NCBI GenBank assembly: GCA_039649115.1
Contig: JBBWZQ010000351.1
Span: 1 to 16,067 of the forward strand
Source of the DNA: DATEJJ01 sp039649115
Lineage (GTDB): Bacteria; Actinomycetota; Actinomycetes; Mycobacteriales; Micromonosporaceae
Direction of reading: 5' to 3'
DNA: 16,067 bases
The position numbers were made by a program, and so were the translations under genes. The notes under the pieces were generated by a model that made no database searches, was not told the DNA's origin, and saw only the letters and a program-made list of their open reading frames with translations. Positions within the stretch are counted from its first letter, which is position 1, and each line of letters opens with the position of its first letter. Positions 1 through 7,044 of the stretch are shown here, piece by piece.

Positions 1-356
1 CCACCGCACCGCCCGCGCCACGCCGGCGGGCGGCGGACCGGCCGCTGGCTGCGCGGGTGCGCGACGAGCTGCACGCGCGCCACCTCGACGACCTCGACAT
101 GGAGGACCTGGCCCGGGCCGCCGGGCACAGCCGGTTCGCGGTGTACCGCGCGTTCCGCGCCGCGTACGGCATGGCGCCCAGCGACTACCAGCGGCAGCTG
201 CGCCTGCGCGCTGCCCGGGACCTACTGGCCACGGGGTGGAACCCGGCCGCGGCTGCTGCCGCGACCGGGTTCGTCGACCAGGCGCACCTGACTCGCTGGT
301 TCGTGCGCTGCTTCGGCCTCACCCCGGGGGTCTTCGCCCGGTCGAGCACGGCCTGA
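1..356 (+). CDS. AraC-family transcriptional regulator, C-terminal part (5' truncated by window edge)
   Basis: This is the DNA-binding end of an AraC/XylS-type regulator. The frame is open from base 3 to the TGA at 354-356, giving about 117 visible residues. The GTG at 57 is only an internal in-frame codon, so the true start lies left of the window. Both helix-turn-helix units of the AraC domain are visible. The first centres on LARAAGHSRFAVYRAFRAAY. The second covers the AAAAAATGFVDQAHLTRWF region and ends in the family signature GLTPGVFAR. The missing N-terminal part would normally carry a cupin-like ligand-binding domain (family knowledge). The ligand and target genes cannot be told. It converges on the S8 protease gene with only 3 nt between the stop codons. 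The family call is secure; the specific role is unknown. Confidence 0.9.
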   Translation, partial: TAPPAPRRRAADRPLAARVRDELHARHLDDLDMEDLARAAGHSRFAVYRAFRAAYGMAPSDYQRQLRLRAARDLLATGWNPAAAAAATGFVDQAHLTRWFVRCFGLTPGVFARSSTA

Positions 357-359
357 CGG

Positions 360-1955
360 TCAGCCGGACCAGCTGCAGTCCGACCAGGTCAGGCCGGACC
401 AGGTCAGCCCGGACCAGGTCAACCCCGACCAGGTGAGTCCGGACCAGGTCAGCCCGCTCCAGGTCAGCCCGGACCAGGTCAACCCCGACCAGGTCAGCCC
501 GCTCCAGGTCAAGCCGCTCCAGGTCAGGCCGGACCAGGTCAACCCGCTCCAGGTCAGGCCGGACCAGCCGGGCAGCGCGTCGATCATCCCGTGGGTCCAG
601 CCGCCGCCGGTCAGCGTCCGGCCCATCCAGTTGCCGCCGACCCACGCGGTACCGGCCGAGCTGGCCGCCGCCCAGGCCGCCGTGTCGAACCGACCGAACA
701 GGTCGTTCTCGCCCGACAGGACCGCGTCGCCGAGGGCCAGGTGCGCGGTGCCCCGCGCCGCCTCCAGCGAGCCGCGGCCGGTGGAGGCCGGCCAGGCCTG
801 CGCGGCGGAGGGCACCCGGCCGCGGGCGGCGAGTGCCGCGGCACCGGTCAGGTCCAGCTCCCCCGCGCCCTGCGCCACGGCATCGGCGCGTGGCAGCCGG
901 TCGGCCGAGCGGACCAGGGCCGCCTTGACCTCGTCCGGGGTCAGGCTCGGGTACTTCTGCAGCAGCAGGGCCACCGCGCCGGACACCACGGCCGCGGCCT
1001 GTGACGTGCCGCTGCCCTTGAAGTACGCGTCGCCGACGCGGGCGTCCGGGTTCGCGGCGTCGACGAAGCCGCCCGGATCGCGCAGCGACACGATGGAGCG
1101 GCCGGGCGCCACCAGGTCCACCCGCCGCGCCGCGCTGCCGCGGCTGCTGAAGTCGGCGACGATGTCGTCGCGCCCGCCGGTGGTACCGACGGTGTCGGTC
1201 GCGCCTACCGCGATGACGTACGGGTCGCCCGCGGGGTTGGCGAGCGCGGGCGCCGCGCTGCCCCCGTTGCCGGCCGCCACCACGACCACGATGCCGGCAC
1301 GCCACGCGTTCTCCACCGCGTGCGTGAGCGGGTCGAGCCGGTAGTCCTGCACGCCGTCCGTGCCGTACGACAGGTTGAGCACCCGGATCGGGTGGCGGGG
1401 GTCGTCGTCGCGGTGCGCGACCACCCAGTCGACGGCGGCGATCACCTGCGACACGTCCACCGCGCCGTCGAACGCGCCCACCTTGACCGAGGTCAGCCTG
1501 GCCTGCGGTGCCACGCCGCGGAACTGGCTGCCGGACCCGGCGATGATGCCGGCCAGGTGCGTGCCGTGGCCGTAGGTGTCGAGGTAGCGCCCGGCGGGGG
1601 TCGGGTTGTCCAGCGAGAGGTCCGGGCCGTACGCCAGCCGGCTGGCGGACAGGTCGCCGACCGGCGCGACGCCGGTGTCCACCAGCGCGACGCCCACCCC
1701 CCGGCCGGTGGTGCCGGCCGCCCACAGCTGGTCGGCCCCGATGGTGCGGGTCACCGCCGCCATCGGTGTGGCCGAGGCGTCGTAGCGCCAGGAGACCCGG
1801 TTGTGCCCGCTGCCCTGATGCTGCTGCCGGGCCGCCGCCGGTGCCGCCGCGGCCCCCGCGGCCACGCCGAACACCGTCACCGCCGCAGCGACCGCGCTCA
1901 CCGCGACCGCCCAGGACATGCGGCGCCGCCGCCGGTTGTCAAGGTCTTTCGTCAA
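360..1955 (-). CDS. Secreted subtilisin-like (S8) serine protease with C-terminal WSGLT repeats
   Basis: A predicted 531-residue extracellular endopeptidase. The start is TTG at 1955, chosen because AAGGAG lies 5 nt upstream; an internal ATG (Met13) is less well placed. The N-terminus looks like a signal peptide: arginines at 8-12, a hydrophobic stretch at about 14-38, and Ala-rich cleavage options near 38-42. The S8 triad is visible: Asp93 in LVDTGV, His130 in GHGTH, Ser318 in GTSQA, with oxyanion Asn230 in AAGN. The serine motif reads GTSQAAA where many subtilases have GTSMAAP. Only about 35 residues separate the signal peptide from the catalytic domain, so a classical I9 inhibitor propeptide seems absent. 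After a linker (about 380-463) the protein ends in WSGLT repeats (464-523), then WSDCSWSG. There is no LPXTG motif or C-terminal membrane segment. The substrate is unknown. Protease identity is firm; the role of the repeats is open. Confidence 0.93.
   Translation of the reverse strand: MTKDLDNRRRRRMSWAVAVSAVAAAVTVFGVAAGAAAAPAAARQQHQGSGHNRVSWRYDASATPMAAVTRTIGADQLWAAGTTGRGVGVALVDTGVAPVGDLSASRLAYGPDLSLDNPTPAGRYLDTYGHGTHLAGIIAGSGSQFRGVAPQARLTSVKVGAFDGAVDVSQVIAAVDWVVAHRDDDPRHPIRVLNLSYGTDGVQDYRLDPLTHAVENAWRAGIVVVVAAGNGGSAAPALANPAGDPYVIAVGATDTVGTTGGRDDIVADFSSRGSAARRVDLVAPGRSIVSLRDPGGFVDAANPDARVGDAYFKGSGTSQAAAVVSGAVALLLQKYPSLTPDEVKAALVRSADRLPRADAVAQGAGELDLTGAAALAARGRVPSAAQAWPASTGRGSLEAARGTAHLALGDAVLSGENDLFGRFDTAAWAAASSAGTAWVGGNWMGRTLTGGGWTHGMIDALPGWSGLTWSGLTWSGLTWSGLTWSGLTWSGLTWSGLTWSGLTWSGLTWSGLTWSGLTWSGLTWSDCSWSG
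363..566 (-). repeat. 15-bp tandem coding repeat (12 perfect WSGLT units plus a degenerate end)
   Basis: Bases 387-566 are exactly twelve 15-bp units, each encoding Trp-Ser-Gly-Leu-Thr on the minus strand. Bases 363-386 encode the degenerate terminal WSDCS plus WSG. All twelve units are identical in protein but not in DNA. Trp (TGG) and Thr (ACC) codons are invariant. Ser uses TCC six times, AGC four times and TCG twice. Leu uses CTG seven times, TTG four times and CTC once. Gly uses GGG seven times, GGC four times and GGA once. Units 2-3 and 6-7, counted from the low-coordinate end, are identical pairs, which suggests internal duplication. The repeat forms the C-terminus of the S8 protease. 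Confidence 0.97.
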
Positions 1956-1960
1956 AACAG

Positions 1961-1966
1961 CTCCTT
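1961..1966 (-). promoter_or_regulatory. Ribosome binding site setting the TTG start of the S8 protease
   Basis: On the minus strand the sequence reads AAGGAG, then 5 nt, then TTG at 1955. This is a near-perfect Shine-Dalgarno sequence at good spacing. It favours the TTG over the internal ATG twelve codons later, which has no comparable site. Confidence 0.75.
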
Positions 1967-1982
1967 ATCGAGGGGGATGCGG

Positions 1983-2000
1983 CCCGGCGGGTGGGCCGGG
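1983..2000. other. Perfect 6-bp inverted repeat in the protease leader
   Basis: CCCGGC, a 6-nt loop GGGTGG, then GCCGGG form a perfect hairpin about 28-45 nt upstream of the protease start. In the mRNA of the minus strand it would sit in the 5' leader, just before the ribosome binding site. GC-rich DNA makes such hairpins by chance, so a regulatory role is only possible. Confidence 0.3.
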
Positions 2001-2026
2001 GTGGCACTACTGACAATGACCCTTCA

Positions 2027-2055
2027 ACTACACAGAGCAACAGAGGGGTAACCAA
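2027..2055 (-). promoter_or_regulatory. Candidate promoter for the S8 protease
   Basis: On the minus strand, TTGGTT (+ strand 2050-2055) and TGTAGT (2027-2032) are separated by exactly 17 nt, like the -35 and -10 boxes of a vegetative promoter. The -35 matches only its TTG core, and the -10 matches four of six consensus bases. The site lies in the least GC-rich part of the divergent intergenic region 1956-2160 and predicts a leader of about 65 nt. No convincing promoter for the opposite-strand gene was found there. Confidence 0.3.
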
Positions 2056-2160
2056 GGCAGACCCGATCGGTACCCGAATTGCTCCCGCCGGCCGCGCAGG
2101 TCCGGGCCGCGCCGGCCGAACACATCGGTGGCCGACGCCGCAGGCCGGGCGGGAGGTGGG

Positions 2161-5100
2161 ATGCGGATGGACCAGGGCGTGGGGGCAGACGCCGCGATCA
2201 CCGATCCGCTGACCGGCGCCTACTCGCGCGCGCTGCTCACCCCGCGGCTCGGCGAGGAGCTCAGCCGGGCCAGCCGCTCGGGTACCGGCGGGGCGGTGTT
2301 CCTGTTCGACGTGGACTACTTCAAGAGCGTGAACGACGCGTACGGGCACGGGCGCGGCGACGCCGTCCTGTGCGAGCTGGTGTCCCGGATCGGCAACCTG
2401 ATCCGCGGCTACGACGTGCTGTTCCGCTACGGCGGCGACGAATTCGTGGTGCTGCTGCCGGACACGGACAAGGCCGACGCGGTACGGGTCGCGCTGCGCC
2501 TGGTCGAAGGGGTGCGCGGCACCCCGTTCCCCGGCGAACCGCCGCTGCGGGTCTCGGTCAGCCTCGGCGTGGCCCTGTTCCCGGAGGACGCGACCGATGG
2601 CGAGGCCCTGCTGGCCTGCGCCGACCGGCGCAACTACCTGGCCAAGCAGCGGGGCCGGGCCTGCGCCGTGGTGGACGACGCCGACGTCGACGCGAAGCCC
2701 GAGTCGTCCCGGCTGCTGGAGCGGGACGTGCCGCTCGCCGTGGTCCACGAGTTCCTCACCCGGCTGGTCGCGGAGCGGCGGGGTGCGCTGCGGGTGGCGG
2801 GTGAGGCCGGCGCGGGGCACAGCCGGTTCCTCGGCGCCGTCGAGCGCGCCGCCCGGCTGCGCGGCCTGGCGGTCAAGCACCTGGGCGACGCCGGCGTGCC
2901 CGAGTTGCCCGAGGAGCACACCGGCGAGCCGACCGGCACGCTGCTGGTCGCCGACCGGGGCTGCGGCGGGTCCATCGCCGAGGCGCTGGACGCGATCGGG
3001 CCCGCCGCGCCGGTCGGCCTCGTCTACGCCACCACCGGCCCCGCCGAGGAGCCGCAGCTGGCCGACCTGCCGCTGCGCGACACCGTCGAGCTGCTGCCGT
3101 GGTCGTCCGGCGCGCTGCGCATCTGGCTGCGCACCAGGCTGCGCGGCGAACCCGACCCGTCCCTGATCGAATGGCTGGTCGCCCGTACCGGCGGCCTGCC
3201 CGCCCGGGTCGAGCGGGAGGTGGACCGGCTGTCCAACGGCGGCCTGGCCCAGCTGGACTCGGGCGGCTGGACACTGGCGCCCGCCCTGCTGGCGCGCCGC
3301 TCGCGGCCCCGGCCACGGCTGCCGGTACCGCTGACCGAGCTGGTCGGCCGGCAGCGCGAGTGCGCCCAGGTCGCCCACCTGCTCGCCGAGCGCCGCCTGG
3401 TCACGCTCGTCGGCGCGGGCGGCATCGGCAAGACCCGGCTGTCGCTCGCGGTGGCGTCGGCGGTCGCCGACCGGTTCCCCGACGGCGTGGTCTTCGTCCC
3501 GCTGGCCGAGGCGGCCGAGGTGCCGGGGCTGCTGCTCGCCGCACTCGCGGCGGCGCTGGACATCGCGGAGGTACCCGGCCAGCCGCTGGCCGCGACCCTT
3601 GCCGAGGAACTGGCCGAGGTGTCCCTGCTGCTGGTGCTGGACAACTTCGAGCACGTGCTGGACGCCGCGGCGGTGGTCAGCGACCTGCTGTCGGCCGCGC
3701 CCGGACTGCGGGTGCTCGCCTCCAGCCGGGAGCGGCTGAGCCTGTCCTTCGAGCAGGTGTACCCGGTGCCGCCGCTGCCGCTGCCCGATCCGCGGGACCT
3801 GGTGGCCGGCGCGGAGGGGCCGGCCCGGGCGCTGGCCGAGTCGCCCGCGCTCGCCCTGTTCACCGCGCGCGCCCGCGCCGCCGCGTACGACTTCGCGCTG
3901 ACCGAGGACAACCTGCTCACCGTCGCGGAGCTGTGCCGCCGGCTGGACGGGCTGCCGCTGGCGATCGAGCTGGCCGCCGCCCGCGCCGACAGCCTCTCCC
4001 CCGCGCAGATGCTCGCCGCGCTGGCCGGCCGGCTGGAGGTGGCCGGGGACGGGCCGCGCGACCTGCCCGCCCGGCAGCGCACCCTGCGGGGTGCCATCGA
4101 CTGGAGCATGAGCCTGCTCGACCCGGTCGACCGCGACCTGTTCGAGCGGCTCGGCGCGTTCGCCGGCGGCTGCGAGCTGGGCGCGGTGGTGGCGGCCGGG
4201 CCGGCGGGGCTGGCCGGCGAGGACATCGCGAAGCGGCTGTCCGGGCTGGTGGACAAGAGCCTGCTGCGCCTGGAGCGGCCCGAGGGGCGGCCGGCGCGGT
4301 ACACGATGCTGCGGACCATCCACGCGTACGCGGTCGAGCTGCTGGCGGCCGGTCCGGACGCGGCCGCGGCGTACCGGGCGCACGGCGTGCACTACGCCAC
4401 GTTCGCCATCCGCGCCGGGCACGGCATGGCCGGGCCGCGCCAGGCCCGGTGGGCGGCGCGGGTGGAGCGCGAGTACCAGAACCTGCGCGCCGCCTTCGAG
4501 CGCTCGCTGGCACAGTCGGGCAGCGATCCGGACGTGGCGGTACGGGTCGCCCTGGGCCTGTGGCGGTTCTGGCGCACCGGCAGCCACATCGGGGAGGGGC
4601 GGCAGTGGCTGGCCCGCCTGGCACCGGCAGTGGCCCAGCAGGCGTCCGCCGTCCGCGCCCAGGTCCTGCACGCCGCCGCGGTGCTGGCCGGGGCGCAGGA
4701 CGACCACGAGAGCGCGTCCGCGCTGGCCGCCGAGAGCCTGGCCCTGGCCCGGGAGTCCGGCGACGCGCGTACCACCGCGCAGGCCTGCAACGCGCTGGGC
4801 ATCGGGGCGCTGGCCGCGGGCGACTATCCGGCCGCGCGCGGCTACTTCACCGACAGCCTCGCCATCTGGCACCACCTCAACGCACCCCTGGGCCTGGCCA
4901 TCGCGCACGGCAACCTGACCAAGGTCGCGCTGCGCACCGGCGACATCGACACGGCCGGCGCGCACGCCGTCCAGTGCCTGGAGTTGGACCGCCGGTCCGG
5001 CAACACCCGCGGCATCATGCTCGGTCTGCTCTGCCTCGGCGAGATCATGCTGATCCGCCAGGACACCGGGCAGGCCCGCGTGCACCTGACCGAGGCGCTG

Positions 5101-5526
5101 GTGCACAGCCGCAGTCTCGGCGACGTCTTCGGCGAGGCGATGGCGCTGCACCACCTGGGCCGCGCGGCGTGGCACGACGGCGACCACGGCACCGCGCTGC
5201 GACAGGTGGGTGCCGCGCTCGCCCTGCGCCACGAGGTCGGCGACCGGGAGGACCTGGCGATCTCGCTGGAGCTGCTGGCCGCGTTGCTGGCCGACGGGCA
5301 GGCCGGGGACGGCCCGGTGGCCGCGCGGCTGCTGGGCGCCGCGCAGACGCTGCGCAACCGGCACCGGCTGCCGGAGCACGACGGCGGCGACGCCGACACC
5401 GGGGCGACGCTCGCCGCGCTGCGCGAGCGGCTGGGCCCGCCGGCGGTGGCGGCGGCGCTGACGGCGGGACAGCACGCCGCGCTGGACGCCGTGGTCGCGG
5501 ACGCGATGGCCTGTGTACACGGGTAA
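2161..5526 (+). CDS. GGDEF diguanylate cyclase fused to STAND/AfsR-type NTPase and TPR-like repeats
   Basis: A signalling protein of about 1121 residues. I start it at ATG 2161 or ATG 2167, just after GGAGG at 2152-2156; an upstream in-frame GTG (2128) lacks such a site. Residues about 14-172 are a GGDEF domain: metal-binding Asp50 in FDVDYFK, active-site GGDEF at 91-95, and the product-inhibition I-site RGYD at 82-85, five residues before it. It should therefore make c-di-GMP from GTP with feedback control (family knowledge). Residues about 188-385 resemble a P-loop ATPase, but the Walker A reads GEAGAGHS (214-221) with His for Lys. Residues about 393-710 are an intact STAND NTPase: VGR box at 395, Walker A GAGGIGKT (418-425), Walker B ending at Asp494, and GLPLAIELA at about 597-605. 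TPR-like helices fill about 830-1040. There is no C-terminal LuxR helix-turn-helix and no predicted membrane segment. Domain calls are firm; the trigger is unknown. Confidence 0.9.
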   Translation: MRMDQGVGADAAITDPLTGAYSRALLTPRLGEELSRASRSGTGGAVFLFDVDYFKSVNDAYGHGRGDAVLCELVSRIGNLIRGYDVLFRYGGDEFVVLLPDTDKADAVRVALRLVEGVRGTPFPGEPPLRVSVSLGVALFPEDATDGEALLACADRRNYLAKQRGRACAVVDDADVDAKPESSRLLERDVPLAVVHEFLTRLVAERRGALRVAGEAGAGHSRFLGAVERAARLRGLAVKHLGDAGVPELPEEHTGEPTGTLLVADRGCGGSIAEALDAIGPAAPVGLVYATTGPAEEPQLADLPLRDTVELLPWSSGALRIWLRTRLRGEPDPSLIEWLVARTGGLPARVEREVDRLSNGGLAQLDSGGWTLAPALLARRSRPRPRLPVPLTELVGRQRECAQVAHLLAERRLVTLVGAGGIGKTRLSLAVASAVADRFPDGVVFVPLAEAAEVPGLLLAALAAALDIAEVPGQPLAATLAEELAEVSLLLVLDNFEHVLDAAAVVSDLLSAAPGLRVLASSRERLSLSFEQVYPVPPLPLPDPRDLVAGAEGPARALAESPALALFTARARAAAYDFALTEDNLLTVAELCRRLDGLPLAIELAAARADSLSPAQMLAALAGRLEVAGDGPRDLPARQRTLRGAIDWSMSLLDPVDRDLFERLGAFAGGCELGAVVAAGPAGLAGEDIAKRLSGLVDKSLLRLERPEGRPARYTMLRTIHAYAVELLAAGPDAAAAYRAHGVHYATFAIRAGHGMAGPRQARWAARVEREYQNLRAAFERSLAQSGSDPDVAVRVALGLWRFWRTGSHIGEGRQWLARLAPAVAQQASAVRAQVLHAAAVLAGAQDDHESASALAAESLALARESGDARTTAQACNALGIGALAAGDYPAARGYFTDSLAIWHHLNAPLGLAIAHGNLTKVALRTGDIDTAGAHAVQCLELDRRSGNTRGIMLGLLCLGEIMLIRQDTGQARVHLTEALVHSRSLGDVFGEAMALHHLGRAAWHDGDHGTALRQVGAALALRHEVGDREDLAISLELLAALLADGQAGDGPVAARLLGAAQTLRNRHRLPEHDGGDADTGATLAALRERLGPPAVAAALTAGQHAALDAVVADAMACVHG

Positions 5527-5598
5527 TCTGCCTGACGTTTCCCTGTCGGGTACTCACCGACGACGACCCGCATAGACGGGCTTACCCAGCCGCGCGGG

Positions 5599-7044
5599 AT
5601 GTGGTTGGGTGCGTGGATGGCAAGTGTCGCGCCGGCTGGCGCGTGGCGAGGCGGTGCGGCACGGCGCGGGTACAGCGTCGTGGTGTTCATCGTGCTGGCG
5701 TCCCTGGACAACGTCGCGATCGGGCTCGTGCCGCCGCTGTACAGCCCGATCGGCGCGCAGTTCCACGTGTCCAAGCAGGCCGTCGGCCTGGTGACCGCGG
5801 TCAGCTTCCTGGTGACCGCGATCGCGGCGGTCGGCTGGGCCTACACGGGCGACCGGACCAACCGCAAGCCGCTGCTGATGCTCGGCACCACCATCTGGGC
5901 GGCCGGGCTCGCCGGCTCGGCCCTGGCCGGCGGGTACGCCCAGTTCTTCGTGCTGCAGATGCTCGCGGCGGTGGGCCTGGGCGCGGTGGCCTCGGTGGGC
6001 TTCTCGGTGGTCAGCGACCTGATCTCGCCGCGCCGGCGCGGGCTGGTGATGAGCCTGTGGGGATTGTCCCAGGGCATCGGCACGCTGGCCGGCACCGCCA
6101 TGGGCGGCCTGCTCGGCGCCGGCCACTGGCGCCGGCCGTTCCTGGTGCTCGCGGTGCTCGGCCTGGTGGCCACCGCGGCCTACTTCTTCACCGCGGACAT
6201 CCGGCGCGGGCAGAGCGAGCCGGCCCTGGCCGAGATGTTCGCCAACGGCGAGGAGTACGAGTACCGCATCTCCCGTGACGACCTGGGCGGCATCCTGGCC
6301 CGGCGGACCAACCTGTGGCTGGTGCTGCAGGGCCTCACCGCGCAGGTCACCTTCGGCTCGCTGGTCTGGCTGCCGCAACTGCTGCAGGCCCGCGCGCAGG
6401 CCCAGGGATACCCGGAGGACACCGCGATCGTGGTGGGCAGCGTGTTCGCGGTGCTGTTCCAGCTCGGCGGGGTGCTGGCCATCCTCGGCGGCCTGGTCGG
6501 CGACCGGCTGCAGCGGCGCACGCCACGCGGCCGGGCGCTGGTCGCCGCGGTCGGCATCCTCGCCGGCATCCCGTTCTACCTCGTGCTGTTCTTCGTGCCG
6601 CTGAAGGTGCACATCCCGGCCGGGGCCGGCAGGATCGGGATCGTGCAGGCGGTGCTGGCCAGCGTGGTCACCGAGCCGACGGTGGCGGTCAGCTTCCTGG
6701 CCGCCCTGCTCGCGCTCGCGCTGACCTCGGCCAACTCGCCCAACTGGTTCGCGCTGCTCGCCGACGTCAACCCGCCGGAGCACCGCGGCACCGTGTACAG
6801 CCTGGGCAACCTCGCCAACGGGGTGGGCCGGGCGGCCGGCAACGGGCTGCTCGGGCTGACCTCGGCCCGGCTGATCCGCGCGCTGCCGCCGCCGCTGAAC
6901 TACGCCACCGCCCTGGCCCTGTTCCAGGTGTTCTTCATCCCCACCGGCATCATGTACTACCTCGCGTCGCGCACCGCGCCGCGCGACATCGAGCAGGTGC
7001 GGGAGACGCTGCGCGGGCGCGCACCCACCAGCGTCAAGGCGTGA
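5599..7044 (+). CDS. Major facilitator superfamily transporter
   Basis: A 481-residue integral membrane protein with many hydrophobic segments, consistent with the 12-helix MFS fold. The loop after the second helix carries the MFS motif A in the form GWAYTGDRTNRK (79-90). A second motif-A-like GDRLQRR sits at 301-307 in the C-terminal half, as expected for the duplicated fold. The first helix begins near residue 24. Spacing and loops recall the Spinster-like MFS group, but I cannot assign a substrate. The start is uncertain: neither ATG 5599 nor the internal ATG 5617 has a good ribosome binding site. The gene lies 72 nt after the GGDEF-STAND gene on the same strand, so co-transcription is possible but unproven. 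Its last 11 nt overlap the end of the opposing hydrolase gene. Confidence 0.88.
   Translation: MWLGAWMASVAPAGAWRGGAARRGYSVVVFIVLASLDNVAIGLVPPLYSPIGAQFHVSKQAVGLVTAVSFLVTAIAAVGWAYTGDRTNRKPLLMLGTTIWAAGLAGSALAGGYAQFFVLQMLAAVGLGAVASVGFSVVSDLISPRRRGLVMSLWGLSQGIGTLAGTAMGGLLGAGHWRRPFLVLAVLGLVATAAYFFTADIRRGQSEPALAEMFANGEEYEYRISRDDLGGILARRTNLWLVLQGLTAQVTFGSLVWLPQLLQARAQAQGYPEDTAIVVGSVFAVLFQLGGVLAILGGLVGDRLQRRTPRGRALVAAVGILAGIPFYLVLFFVPLKVHIPAGAGRIGIVQAVLASVVTEPTVAVSFLAALLALALTSANSPNWFALLADVNPPEHRGTVYSLGNLANGVGRAAGNGLLGLTSARLIRALPPPLNYATALALFQVFFIPTGIMYYLASRTAPRDIEQVRETLRGRAPTSVKA

Noticed and set aside
433..1344. Long plus-strand frame opposite the protease, with DQVSP-like pentapeptide repeats
   Set aside because: It is the mirror of the 15-bp repeat and the GC-biased protease codons. 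It has no ribosome site, and the opposite strand has a full catalytic triad and signal peptide.
2010..2038. CTGACA as a -35 box for the GGDEF-STAND gene
   Set aside because: No acceptable -10 box follows at 16-19 nt, so no promoter is called.
1939..5520. 1193-residue minus-strand open frame opposite the GGDEF-STAND gene
   Set aside because: Its protein is low-complexity, rich in Gln, Arg, Gly and Val, with no domain, as expected for an antisense frame in GC-rich DNA. The plus strand carries clear domains throughout.
2161..5526. Annotation as a LuxR-family transcriptional regulator
   Set aside because: The ATPase-TPR body fits, but the C-terminal end shows no helix-turn-helix and the N-terminus is a GGDEF domain.
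5545..5580. Small hairpins between the GGDEF-STAND and MFS genes (GTCGG/CCGAC and CCCG/CGGG)
   Set aside because: Stems are only 4-6 bp with no T-run; this is expected by chance in such GC-rich DNA.
3099..6278. 1059-residue plus-strand frame across the GGDEF-STAND and MFS genes
   Set aside because: An Arg/Ala/Gly/Pro-rich out-of-frame shadow spanning two real genes, with no motifs.
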